Shown here in pieces: positions 51,768 to 63,782 of a stretch of DNA of 64,000 nucleotides; within the stretch, counting starts at the first letter, position 1, and each line of letters opens with the position of its first letter. The translations under genes and the position numbers were made by a program. This DNA is from Azadirachta indica (Eukaryota > Streptophyta > Magnoliopsida > Sapindales > Meliaceae): contig CM040442.1 in assembly GCA_022749755.1 (NCBI GenBank), positions 15,350,457 through 15,414,456 of the forward strand, read 5' to 3'. The notes beneath the pieces are model-generated. The model was not told the DNA's origin and ran no database searches. It worked only from the letters and a program-made list of their open reading frames with translations.

Positions 51768-52012
51768 TGCTGGAGTAGTGCTAAAATGGTGCAAACTAGT
51801 GCCTAAGAAAGAATCAGAATGCTTACATATATTTATAGTAGAAACAGAATATCTTAACTCTGATTTATCCAGCTGACTATCTTAATCTAGTTATGATAAG
51901 AGTTATCTAAAAAAATTTTTGAATTAGTCTAGAAATTTAGTCAAACAATTTTGAAACTTCTCTAACATTTTGGGTTTTTCTAACCTTTGCTAGAAGAGAC
52001 TCAACTCCAGCA
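51768..52012 (-). repeat. Copia 5' LTR
   Basis: About 245 bases, with short inverted ends: tgctggagt at 51768 and actccagca up to 52012. It is shorter than the other LTR because of internal gaps. A clear methionine-tRNA primer site next to its inner end was not seen. Confidence 0.85.
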
Positions 52013-55000
52013 GTAAATTTTCCCATTGTAAATGGTTCGACACTTTCCATATTGCATAAAACAAGTGGTAAGAAACCATGATCCTTAAATTGAATAATTA
52101 GGGGCTGAAGTGCTTGCCAACAATTGCATCCCATAACTCTAAGATCGAGTTCATTGCCAACCATCGCCAAAGCATACTAGCAAACGTGCATCCTGTTAAG
52201 ATTTGATTAACATCCTAGGAACAACAATGACGAGGGCAAAGAGAGCAAGCAGACACCATTGTATTACCCTGCATCTGAAGATTATCATCTGTACGGAGTT
52301 TGTTTCGCAATATATGCCAAACGAAAATGGAATGCTTATAAGGAACGCAGCTCTTCCAAATAATTGAACTTTCAATTTTGATAAGGCATAGGAGTCCTAA
52401 CCAAGTTATAACTTTGAGTGAGGGTTAATTATCCGTCTTTGGAATGAATCCAAATAAGCCTATCAAAGGTAGGACTCTACGGAAGAATAATATCCAAAAT
52501 TACTACTGCAAGCTGAGGAAAGTAATCAAGAACCTGGCACAGGATGCTTCAAGAACCATCATGTATAATGTGTGAAACCTGCCCTTTCACCCATAATATA
52601 GTCACAAACTCTCTTGAAACAAGAGGTTTATCCAGCTATATATTAAAATAAAAATTATAGAAGAACCATCTGCAATTAACCAACTTGAACCAGCCAAAAG
52701 GTATCCAGAACTACCTAGAGACCCGACCAAATGGAAGAACATAAATATGAAATATGTTGCCCAATCAGATTAAAATGGACATAAAGAGGTACCCATTTTG
52801 ATATGCAAGAGCTGTTTCAATAGACAAGTCTTATTCAAAATATCTAACCGTCTAAGACCAAGAACTCTCTCTCCTTTAGGCGTACATAGAATAACCTAGG
52901 AAAACAGTGAAATTTTTCATTTAATCGAATCACCAAAAAGAATAAAGTTGGGTGCCTGCCTATGTAAAGAATTGATGAGTGATTGAGGCCGGAGATAAAC
53001 TTTAAAGCTTTGTACAATGAGGCTTTAGAATGTCGTCTTAACTAGTTCAATCTAGCCCACCATCAATAAGATCTTCCTTTTCCAGTCGTGTAATTCAAAA
53101 ACAACTTTATCAACAAGAATTTTGAGGTTTTAAGCACGAGGACATCCTCTGAATATTGGAACATCGAGATAGAAGAAAGGAAGGGAATCTTCCACAAAGC
53201 CTAGAGTATTTTGCATCATAACCCTTTGAGAATAAGCCAACTTGCTTAGGACAAAAATGACTCTTCCTCATATTCATCTCCTGACCTGACACCCTGGCAT
53301 AATCATCTAGAAAAAGTTTGAGATTAGATAGTGTGTTACTATCTCCCTGACCAAATAAGAAAACATCATCAACGTAAAAAATATAGGTCTAGGGAAACGC
53401 TGTTTAGAGCAGAAATAGGAAGTAGCTCCCCATTGACCAATAACTGAAAAATACCATGACAGAGGACCTCTTCGACTAAACAAAACATCAAAGGCGAGTG
53501 AGGATCGCCCTGATTAACCCTTCGACCGCTTAAAAAAAAAAAAACTTTAGGAGAGCCATTGATAATGATAAACAATCTTGCAAAATGGAGGATTAAGGAA
53601 ACTCATCTCAAAAAAGTTTCTTAGAACCCAAAGCTCTTAAGAGCCTGAAAAAGAAAATCCCAGCTTAAGGAGTCAAAAGCTTTCTTAATATCAAGCTTAA
53701 TACAATCATAAGTACTTTTTCTCCTCATAAAACCTACTTCGTTAGGCAATTAGGCATCAGAGATCCAACCTAGTGGCGATAATTTTAGAAATGATTTTGA
53801 GAAGGAAATTTTGCAAGAGTAATAGGACGAAAATCAGAAATTTGATCGACATCTTTCACCTTCGAAAGAAGCACCAGAAAATTGCAGTTCATGTTGGGAA
53901 GAACATAATTCTGAGAAAAGAACTGCCATATCCCGTTAACCACATTCATGCCTACAATATCCCAACAAGCTTGATAGAAGGCCCCAACAAAGCCATTAAG
54001 ACCCAGAGCAATAACCGAATCCAAACCAAAAAAAAACCATACATTTAATCTCATCAAAATTTGAAATCGTAACCATATAATCATTATCAGTATCCGAAAC
54101 AAGTCTAGGAATGATACGATCAATCTTCAAGTGAGTTAGAGAAGGCAAAAGAATAGTCGAATGTAGATCCCTGTAATAGTCAATAACATGATTAGAGATT
54201 TCATCAACATTTCTAGAATAATGTCCATTAATACACATGGCATAAATCCTGGATTTACATGCATGTACTCTAGTGTAAGAGTGAAAGATTTTAGAATTCT
54301 CATCACTTTTCTGAAGCCATTTAATTCGAGCCTTGTCTTGCCAAAAGGTAGTTTGTGCAGTTCCAAAACCCGTTGCTTTGCATGAGTTTTGGCCTCAACA
54401 TTGGCAATACTGACACCAACCAAACCTATATGAGCTTGTACTCTTATGCCTTGCTTTGTTGACTAGCATGAAAATCTCGTAAAACCATATTATTTTAACA
54501 ATGTAGTTCTTTCTTCAAAATTTTAAGTTTACAAGCCAATATAAACAAAGGATAGCTAATTACATCCATTGAACACCACACTCGCACCACCGGAGCCTTG
54601 AAATCTTTTTGTTAAATGCATGTAGAATGAAAACGGAAGGATTTGGTCTCCTTGAAATGAAGAAAGACAAGATGTCACCATGGGAGAAAGATCTGAAACA
54701 TCTCTAGGAAGAATTTGGCAAGAAGAAGTGCCTCAATAATCCATCCAAGCTAAGTTGCAAAGAAACTTGTCTAATTTGTGCTCCATGTGGTTGGAATCAC
54801 AATATCTCTCCAAGTGAAGTAAAGGCCGTTGGTAGGAACATGAATGAGTTCACAAGTGTCAATGAAATCAAGAAAATGTTGACAAGAAACCCGTCCAGGT
54901 AGATCTCCCCCCAACCTGCTCATGCTCACCAAGGTAGCATCAAAGTTACTAGCCACCACCCAAAGAAAATCCATTGAACTTGCCAAGATCTAAAAATCAT

Positions 55001-56642
55001 CTCATAAGAGCTAACAAGTAGCATAGTAAGAGGAAGCATACCAAAAGAGAATCCAACCCAACTATTATCCAACTTAGTTTTAACCTAACTATCACTTATT
55101 GAACAGAGACTGATTAGCTACCCTTAAAACACCACAGCTTCAGAAGAGAATCGTTAAACCAATAACCATCCGAAATACTATTGAAACCTATCATTAGTTC
55201 AAAATATTGCAATAGGGAAAAGCTTATGGAGTTAACAAAGATTAGCTAATTCAAGACGAGAAACAAAGCTAAGCCCCGTATATTCCATGGAATAAAATTT
55301 ACGAGTTAAAAGCCAATAGAACTACCCTTGAGCAGGTTTAATTCCTGAACAGCCTTTTGTTTTACTTTAGATTGTCTTTTGGTAACTATTTCAACGCCAT
55401 CTTCAATGGGTGGTTTAACAAAAGCACCAGATTCTTTTTGGAAATCATTCATTAGTGATTACATAGGCGTATGCCTGTTTCAGTATATTATTATCATGTC
55501 CAACAAAACCAATCTCATTGTCTTCACGGAACAGCGCACTAATGCCTTACAAAAGATTCTTTTCTAATGGAAAAGGTGAATCTTTGTTATAGGTCGTTAC
55601 CCTTACAACAATCTTTCCAGCCAATGATGGTTCTATAATCTATAGGGCCTTCGGAGCAATGTGCAAAACAAGGATAGGGTTAATTGTAATAATACCTAGA
55701 GTTGTTTTAAGAAGAAATAGAGAAAGCATGGTGATCAATTTTGGTCACCTCCTCAGAATCAGTACCCTTTAGAGGCTAAAAAGTGGCCATTGGATTTGAG
55801 ACTGGCCTAGTATTAAGTTTCTCTACTGGTTTGTAAACCTTCTTAGGCTTAAGCTCCTCATGTTGGTTTGTTTTATTCAATCGACAAGAACTTTCCGTAT
55901 GAATGACCAAAATGATCACGTTTACTACTTTTTAATGGAAGATTTTCGTAATGTACCCTTATAACAAACCATAATCAGGTAGTTCCACTATAACATAATC
56001 TATCAATGGGTTCGATATATCCACTTCAACTAGAACGTGGTCATAATACCCATACTCCTTTTCTCTTATTGCTTGATCAATCTGTAAGGGATTGCTAACT
56101 CCTCTAGCCACTATTAATAAAATTCTTGGATGCCAATATTACAAAATAAGGTAATAGAGAAGAATCCATACTTATGCATGAGATTGAATTTTTGGGTCGT
56201 AAAGATTGAAATTTGGCTACCACTAAAAGAGCTTAAAAATTAACAAGACCTTTCGCCCTATATCTTTCTCATGTCAGTCTCTACATAGAAGTGAATATCA
56301 AAGAAACCACAAGCTAGTGGTGTCATGATCCAACTTTTAGTTAGCTACCTGTAACTCATCCACTTTCATTGGTTTGGATCCAAACTTGAGTAAAATTCTT
56401 CCAATGAATTAGTATGGCAGGAATTAACTTCTTTTTTATGCAAAACAAAATCAATCTTCACAATGTTGGCATCCTCTCTTTGGAGAGGGGTTGGTAACTC
56501 GTTGAAAAACAGAGTGAAATCATCCAACTTGGTTAAGAGAGAAGCAAAGTTAGGTTTTTCTAGTTAAATGAATCAAAGATGATTTGAGGTGATCATGATA
56601 ACGAGAAAAGACAACAGCCATCTCCTCTAAAAGAGTTGCCAT

Positions 56643-58380
56643 GACTTCCGAGGACGATAAAGCTATGTAAGGGAAAATAAGGACAATATCAATTGAAGAA
56701 GGAAAGAATAATGCAGAATAGGTAAATCAGGGTAGGAGAAAAGAAAGGAAATATGCTAGGAATGGTAAGGTTCGAAAATTCCTAAATATGTGTAGAGAGA
56801 ATTCTCTTAACCCATTCTTTTTTTCATATTCTTTAAACAAAATATATTGTAATGTTCTGTTATATATGCTTTTGTTTTATGCAATTTTCTTTGGTTAATT
56901 TCTACAAATTTATCTATTCAATAAAACTATTTTCTTGTAACTTTTTTAAATTATTGGAAGAGACAAAAATTTTCTTTGTATCTAAGTTGTATTAAATATA
57001 CAAATTTTTTTGGTATAGTACAATAATGAATAAAAATTGGATCTATCTGTACAAGTAAAATAATATTTCAGTATGATGTACTCTATTTTAAATTATAATA
57101 TTGATAGACCTTTTACACATTAACTTGGTGAAACCATTGATGAGTGTTGTAGATGAAATCTACCTAATACACGTCTCAAATTATGATTGGTTGATTGCTT
57201 GTATAGGCTTTATATCGATCTTAATGGGTTTCTATATCATTAGGCCTCTAGGTCTAGATTGAGCTTTCATACTCATTTTTGAGTTGTAGGAAGTAAGGCC
57301 CATCATATTCCTTATATTGCACTAGATAATTCAAGAGTTGGAATGTTGTAACTTTAAGAGATCAGCTTGTATTTGAATGGAGAGATCTATTACCGCTATC
57401 CGTTACTATTTTTGTAATGTGTGTGGGAGTAAGCGAGTCCAACACAAATGCAAAAGAAGATAATGGTTTAATGGTGGATCACAATTAGATCAATATTGAA
57501 TAGACCATTCCGCGATGATATTTAATACAACCGTCTACAATTTGATGAATCTAAGGCTGTGAACAAAGTATTTTTAAAGGTTAAAAATAATCAGATTAAG
57601 GTTAATGGATGCAAGAAAGATAACAAGATACTAAGGTGGTGTTAAAGCTTGACTTAGGGGATAAAAAATAGACGAAAAGTAAGCAAAAATCATGAGCGTT
57701 GCCTGAAAAAGAAAGCATTCTCAAAAGATGTGATTTTTAGGCTAATGGATGTCAAACCTTTATAATGCGATGTGATGATATTTTAGTATAAGGACGTGAT
57801 GATATAGTGTGATATAGTGATCCTATCATCCTCTCTTAGACGTGAAGTCATGTAGTCTTTATATAGTGTGTGATGTAGAATTATAGTAGAATAAGACTAT
57901 CACTCGCAATCCTATTTTAATGGAAGTCAACTCCATTAAGACAAGATTTCATCTAAGAGTTAACCTAGTGTTATTTAATCCTATTTAAAAGAGGCATTTA
58001 AAACTCATATCTGTAAAAAAAACATTTATTGTAACTTATTCTCATTAGAATAAGGGATACTTATTTTAATTAATCTTAAATTAATTAAAATAAGGTTTTA
58101 TGGATTTTTGTGTTTATTATGCATTAGCCTAATCATTTAATAGATTCTTTGGTTCTATATATGCCCACATAGGGTAGGATTAGGACATTATATTGATTTG
58201 GGATTTGGGTCAGATTTGGGCTTACTTTTACTTTTCACACCATAGATTACAATTTGAGCTCTAAGGAATGACTTGAGCCCTCTTGTACTTTTATATATAT
58301 TACTTGGTAAAATGACGTTATTTTAGCTTAGACTTGGGTTTGGCTCATGCTCATGGTTAATTTTCATGTATCAACAATGA
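56643..58380. other. Intergenic, probable repeat sequence, no gene seen
   Basis: This contains the untranslated 5' part of the LINE up to an unknown point near 56.8 kb. The stretch 57.1-58.3 kb looks like non-coding transposon sequence by composition, with repeated words around gatatagtg at 57.8 kb, but has no recognisable ends. Confidence 0.3.
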
Positions 58381-59457
58381 ATATATGAAAGCTACATGGG
58401 ATTTTGTTAAAATGCATAAAAATAGTATAGGCAATCCAAAAAAGATTTCGTGCCCTTATAAAGGTTGTGATAAGTGTTGTTATTATGATATAGAGACAAT
58501 TTATGACCACTTAGTTATTAAGGGAATAGATATCACATTATACAAATTGGTTTCATCATAGAGTACAAATAATAAGAGATTAAGTAATTGAAGTTAGATG
58601 CATATAACTTATTTGTAGATAGATATATGGACAATGAAGTTGTCATGCTTTTAGAAAAGAAAGAGATGAGGATTTTAGTAGATTACCAGAAGAGGTAGAA
58701 ACCCCTTTACATCCAGGTTGTATCAAATAGACAAAATTGTTAGCTAGTATAGCTTTATATAAACATAAAGCTATAAACAGATGGTCAGATAAAAGCAATG
58801 ATGGACTTTTGGAGATTTTGCATGATATGTTACAAATGAATAATGCAATTCTAAAGTTAGTCTAGTCAATGAGGAAATGTGTGTTTCGATGACATTTGAT
58901 TTAGGGTATGAAAATATTCATGATCGTGTGAATGACTGTTACTTGTTTAGATATGAGAAAGAAAGAATAAACAGTTATTCGAAGTGTGGTTCTTCAAGAT
59001 GGCAGGTAGATAAACATCCAAATAAAATTAAAAGAGTAGTTCTAACAAAAGTTATGAGATATCTTCCTATCATACCTAGGCTTAGACAAATGTTTAGGCT
59101 CCTAGAAAATGGTTGAAGATTTAAGGTGGCCCTTTATCTATAAAAGTAGAGAATGTAAGATTATAGGTCTCAAATCACATGATTGTTATGTTTTAATGCA
59201 AATATTACTATTTAGCATTGAAAGGATTACTACTTAATGAACCAAGAATTGCAATATTATGAATGCAGTTATTTTTCAACAAGCTATGTCAAAGGACTAT
59301 TACTCCAAATGATATGTTAATTCTTGAAGATGACATAGCTAAAACCCTAACAATATTTGACTTATCCTTTCCACCTATATTATTTGATATCATCATACAC
59401 CTAAATTTATATGTTTTACGTCAAGCTTATGAAACTAATGCTTCCTTTTATACTTAG
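58381..59457 (+). mobile_element. CACTA (En/Spm) transposase remnant
   Basis: Three pieces of a TNP2-type transposase protein lie in order. At 58.38-58.56 kb is the N-terminal transposase-associated domain with its cysteine pattern (KKISCPYKGCDKC, then IYDHLVIKGI). At 58.69-59.12 kb is the segment before the catalytic domain (RWSDKSNDGLLEILHDML, then LGYENIHDRVNDCYLFRYE, CGSSRWQVDKHP and MRYLPIIPRLRQMF). At 59.26-59.46 kb is the domain after the catalytic part (MQLFFNKLCQR, FPPILFDIIIHLNLY). The catalytic domain itself, several hundred residues in whole elements, is missing between 59.12 and 59.26 kb. Stops and shifts break each part. Confidence 0.85.
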
Positions 59458-61985
59458 ACATTATCCTTTATTTTTTAAAAAAATTAAATATTAATTATTT
59501 TTACATTATAATACAATCTTTACATCAAGATTTATAGGTATAATTTTAGTTTACAAGTTTAATGTCACATTTATAAGTTTTAATTTCAATTACAAATATC
59601 ATATTGATATTTACTAATTTGATATTAATTTATATAGTATCATTATATTATATATTTGATGTAGTTCTTATGAAATTAATTTTTATTTTTATGATATAAC
59701 ACTGATTTTCTTATTTTTAAACTGTAATTTCAATTTTTACAAGTATTATGTTTTACTTACAATTTTTATATTGTAATTTAATTTTTTTAATCAAGATTTA
59801 AAAGCACAAAAACTAAAGTTACATTTATAAATTGTAGTTTGGTTTACAATTATATCATTATCATTTGCCTATTCGCAATTAGCTTACATGTAGCATTAAA
59901 TTTATATGTTTGATATTGAGTTTATGAAATTGTTACGCTTTTGAAATTTTGATGCTAATTTATTTATTTTAACTTTAAATTTTATATTTTACAAATATTA
60001 TGTTTTATTTATAAATTTAGTTAATAATTATATTTTTTGTGTCAAGATTTACAAATTTAATATTGATTTACAAGCTGTCTGTTATATATGTATGTTTAAA
60101 GTTTTGTTTACAAATTGCTACTTACCAGTTTAATGTTAATTTATAATTAAATAATTACGCTGCAAAAGGTTATAGAAGTAAGGCTATGTGATAAGTGTAA
60201 GAACATATACAAGAAAGATATAATATGAAATAAAAACTTGCACAATGAATATAGAAAAAAATATGAATACAATGAAATTGAGGAGTAGAATATTTATTTG
60301 TTTTTCTTAATTTTTTTAATAGGGACAAATAAGCAACCTCATATTTTTACATATATCTTTATACTATTTTATGAATTATTAAATCTAGTTATTTCCCACT
60401 GTTAAAATTGAATTTAATATGTGCACTAATTATGATAAATTAATAGTTTATTAATTATATGCTTTAAATTTAATCTCAACCATTGGAAGTGTCAAGATCT
60501 AAAGGTTAAGGTTTGATAAAAAAAATATAGGAGGTTGATGATCCTTCCTTTTTCTTAATTATATAATTAAATAACAGTGTTTTAAATTTTCAAAAATGAC
60601 ATCATTTTGAATATTATGTTTTCATACGAAGTTTGATAGTTTGTGATTAGAATTTCTCATGTCAAATTTTAATTGTAGTGGATGATTTTATATATTAAGC
60701 CAGTGCACTTAAACTTATTGTTCTAGTTTATTATTTTAATTGTTGTGAAAAATTTTAGGATTATATAGATATTTTCATTTTTACATTCTACATATTTTAT
60801 TTTTAATTAGACTCATAGCTTGAGTTCATTATGAATTTATTATTAATTTTATTATTATTAAGTTTTTACAATTATATGGATGGTTATAATTATCTTATTA
60901 AGATTTTATATCGTTGGTATATTTGAATTACAAGTATTTTAGGATGTTAATAACCATTCATATATTAATTTAATTTGTTAATATGATATATTAATTTGTG
61001 AAGCATCATGAAAATAAAACCACTAATTTAACCTTTTAAATTTCTATTATTTTTATATTCTTTGTTAGGATACAAATTTACTAGTAAGATGTCCGCAAGA
61101 ATACCAATGATAATGTATAATAGCAATTGGGAATATAGTAAGAATTAAAGATATAGTTTCAAAATTGTTCTATAGGATGCAAATACTGATATAAAGATAT
61201 TTTCATCGTATCTTATCTATTGTCATCCCTATTATAGAGTATAAGTTATTCGAACTATTTTCTTTTATGCTTTTATATTGAAATACGTAAAAGTATTAAC
61301 TAGCTTTTATACATTTAGGAGATTAGATATTTCACATGAGATAAGATATTTTATATTGTCTCGGGAATATTATATTATGCATTTTTTTGGGCCTGTTAGG
61401 CCATTGAATTCTACCTTGGATGCTACAGAAGCAACAATTTAAGTTTATTGTCGCTGGATTTTGTCGTTGAATGCATAAGTCAAATTCTTTTTTCCATATT
61501 TTGTTGCTTGAATTATGAAGTTTTTTGGTCATATTAGGCCATGAAATTCTTGCAGGTATTACCAATTAGTTATACTAAATTTACTTTGATGAGGAGTTGC
61601 TTGAATTGCCATATTTTCAATAAAGTGTTGCTCATTATTGTTTGTGAATGGTAACCACACATCATTAATATTGCCATTTATTGTAATTGTTTATGAGATG
61701 GAAGTCGCTTTTTATATGGTCTTGTTAGGTCATGAGTTTGTTTTCGATGCTAGATTTAGCTGTTTTATTTGCTTATGCTGTGGTACAAGATGTTACAGGT
61801 GGTCTTGCTAGAATGTTTAAATTTGGATTTGATTTCTTAGAATTTGGTTGTCATATGATGTTACTTTGTAGCTGTGTTACTTTCTTTTAAGTTGGTGGGT
61901 TTTGGTTGCCGAGTGCTTGTGTAACTGGTGTTGTTGATGCTTCAGTTTTGTTGTAGTATGATATTAGTTGTATAAACATATGTGA
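59458..61985. other. Intergenic, AT-rich, no gene seen
   Basis: 59.5-60.1 kb has repeated words of the type ttatattt/tttacaa without a fixed period. The phrase ggcctgttaggccattgaatt and diverged forms occur three times (61390, 61528 and 61718). 61.3-61.98 kb has the T-rich character of plant introns and may belong to the gene fragment that follows. Confidence 0.3.
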
Positions 61986-62253
61986 GTTGTACTTGATAAT
62001 GATATAATCTTGCTGGATGAGGAAGATGGACATTTATTGCGATATTGGTAGCACGCTCTATGATATAATTAGAGAGTGTCCTAATTTCCACACATTAAGC
62101 AAGCTATAAACCAATGTTCAAGCTGTCTATGGGGATAAAAACATATATGAGTGGGGCTATGTCTTATTTGAAGCTGAAAATCCTGATGGGAAGAGCAGAA
62201 TTCCAGCACAATCAAATGTTGATCTACAATCATTAACTTTGCAATCAGACTGA
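61986..62253 (+). pseudogene. Exon-like fragment of an unrecognised gene
   Basis: The codon usage and amino-acid content look like real protein, in contrast to the DNA around it. One frame from 61986 reads VVLDNDIILLDEEDGHLL. After a shift of one base the frame from 62026 reads MDIYCDIGSTLYDIIRECPN, has a stop at 62107-62109, and continues to a final stop at 62251-62253 with VYGDKNIYEWGYVLFEAENP and VDLQSLTLQSD. About 88 residues can be followed in all. I do not recognise the family. The sequence after the stop looks like a 3' untranslated region, so this may be the last exon of a gene whose other exons are lost or too decayed to see. Confidence 0.45.
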
Positions 62254-63530
62254 GTTTGCAACAACACTAGTTTGTAGTTTTAAAAGTTGTGGTATTGAAT
62301 TGAGAAACATATATGTCATTCTGTCGTTTAAGGGCAATAACATATGTGTGTGAAGTTTCTGTTGCATTTGCAACGGTTACATGCATTATTTTAATAATTC
62401 TTCTCCTTTTTAAGCTTTAAAAAAATTCACTTGACAATGGTGTTTCAAACGGGATAGCTTTTTTGTTTACTAACATTGAGGGCAAAATGGATTTTTGATC
62501 AAAAAAGTTGATATGATGAATAGAAGAGCAAATTTTCTCTATGTTAAAGGAGTACTACCTATTAATTTTGGCATTCTTTCTATCTATGTGTGGTTTTGGA
62601 AAACCTCAAAAGAGATATGTGAAAATTCCCCTTAAAAAAATTTATCAGCCACATAACTCTTTTAGTTTTAATAAAAAAATTTTAAAATATTAGAGTAAAC
62701 TTAATTTTTTTTTTGATACATTTATATTAATTTAAAATTTGAAAAAACTAATTTAAAATTTTAATATATTTTTAAGAAGATGTTTGAAAGTAATGTTTCA
62801 AAAAATGTGCTCATGGCATTGATCTAATTTTAAGTAGATGCGACTCCTTTGTCCGATTTTTTTAGAATTCATGGAAATCAATATTATGAATGTTCTTGTT
62901 TTAGTTTGGACAACAAAAATAGGTCATAAATAAAATAAAAATAATTTCTAGATAACTAAAAAGAACTTATAAGAGATTTTGTATTTTAAATTTATTTAAT
63001 ATATTATTAATAACTTTCTCATGATATACCCTTTATTTAATTAATTGAAACTTTATTATATGTTGATCTTTTTTTTTTTTCGCTTTGATTTATAGAATTT
63101 TTTTTAATTATGAAATTGAAAAAGCAAACTAATAATTCAAACTTGCCCATTTCATTGACATGGGATGAGAATACAAGTCTAATAAGTTAAAAAAAAATTG
63201 TGTGAAAAAGTATGATTATTTGTGCTAATAACGATAACTAATGAATTAAAAGAAATTTAACTGCTGAGTTTTATATTTTTTGTGTCAATAATAAATCATA
63301 CGAGATATGATTTAAGAAAAAATGAGGATAACCTTTAATAATTATTTTATTTATTTTTAAAATAATTAAAAAATATATAAATTAAAAAAATAAATTTATT
63401 TTTTCAAAATACAAAAACCATGTATCTCAAATGATGAATAATAAAAAAACGGTCACTTTTATTTAATGTTTAACAAGTTAACCTAAGGAACCAACGGTCA
63501 TTTTAGAGCGGGCAGCAAAATTGCGCCACA
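62254..63530. other. Intergenic, no gene seen
   Basis: AT-rich, low-complexity sequence with poly(A/T) runs, leading into the CAF1 promoter. No open frame resembles a known protein. Confidence 0.4.
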
Positions 63531-63612
63531 AGTCAACGGCTATTTGCGCATTCCTCTTCTAAGCAACTTCTAATTTGCCTAGTTTCAGTTGTTTTAAGAA
63601 AGTCAAAGTCAA
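63531..63612. promoter_or_regulatory. W-boxes in the CAF1 promoter
   Basis: AGTCAA at 63531-63536, and two adjacent copies at 63601-63606 and 63607-63612, are W-boxes read on the minus strand. They lie 247-252 and 171-182 bases upstream of the CAF1 start codon, a usual distance for promoter elements. Some plant CAF1 genes are induced by wounding and pathogens, which fits. Confidence 0.5.
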
Positions 63613-63782
63613 CAAGTATCTCTCCCTTTGAAATCAGCTATTTTCTCTGTTTCTCTACTCTCTGCTTCAAATCAACGCTACCCGGGTTCTTACTTCTGAC
63701 ATATTCATCGAAGATTTCTTAACCCACGAATTATTTTTGTCTTCTGGTAACCTAATCTGGTTGTTTGTGCTAGTTGAAGCAA

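Larger units (their letters stand above)
47573..52012 (-). mobile_element. Copia LTR retrotransposon inserted in the LINE
   Basis: The left LTR is 47573-47862 and the right LTR 51768-52012. Both sides are flanked by the 5-base target duplication gtaaa (47568-47572 and 52013-52017). On the minus strand, gag begins at about 51.73 kb and continues in an open stretch at 51397-50945 (RMREGESIKSYFARVIEVA). Next come a zinc knuckle (QCNICSKFGHLK, near 50.85 kb), protease at about 50.73 kb (WLVNTSCTIHM, where functional elements have a D in place of N), and degraded integrase at 50.4-49.6 kb. Reverse transcriptase ends at 48704-48354 (LHYFLGMEI, VGSLLYLTTRPNIMFA), and RNase H follows at 48320-48075. 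A purine tract sits next to the left LTR at 47863-47872. Many stops and shifts show it is dead. Gene order integrase before RT identifies it as Copia. Confidence 0.93.
46750..56642 (-). mobile_element. Degenerate LINE (non-LTR retrotransposon), split by a Copia insertion
   Basis: All parts of a plant L1-type element occur in order on the minus strand, with many stops and shifts. ORF1 starts at 56642 (MATLLEEMAVVFSRYHDH) and includes YYDHVLVEVDISNPLIDYV, the usual region before a CCHC knuckle. Endonuclease is at about 55.0-54.7 kb (SRLGGDLPGRVSCQHFLDF). Reverse transcriptase follows at 54.2-53.0 kb with ISDFRPITL, QGDPHSPLMFCL and the catalytic FYVDD at 53379-53365. The zinc-binding RT tail lies at 52.4-52.2 kb (SIFVWHILRNKLRTDDN). 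Beyond the Copia insertion, an RNase H domain is at 47.4-46.9 kb (VKANFDGLFKENPRAAACGA). A poly(A) tail (T run on the plus strand) at 46750-46759 marks the 3' end. Without the insertion the element measures about 5.4 kb. The 5' end and a target duplication were not determined. Confidence 0.9.

Noticed and set aside
53773..54385. Plus-strand open frames of 91 and 65 codons
   Set aside because: Antisense to the LINE reverse transcriptase region, which has clear motifs on the minus strand.
46741..56900. A LINE target-site duplication
   Set aside because: The bases beside the poly(A) end (tgtttatatg) have only a weak partner near 56.86 kb (tgttatatatg), so no duplication is claimed.
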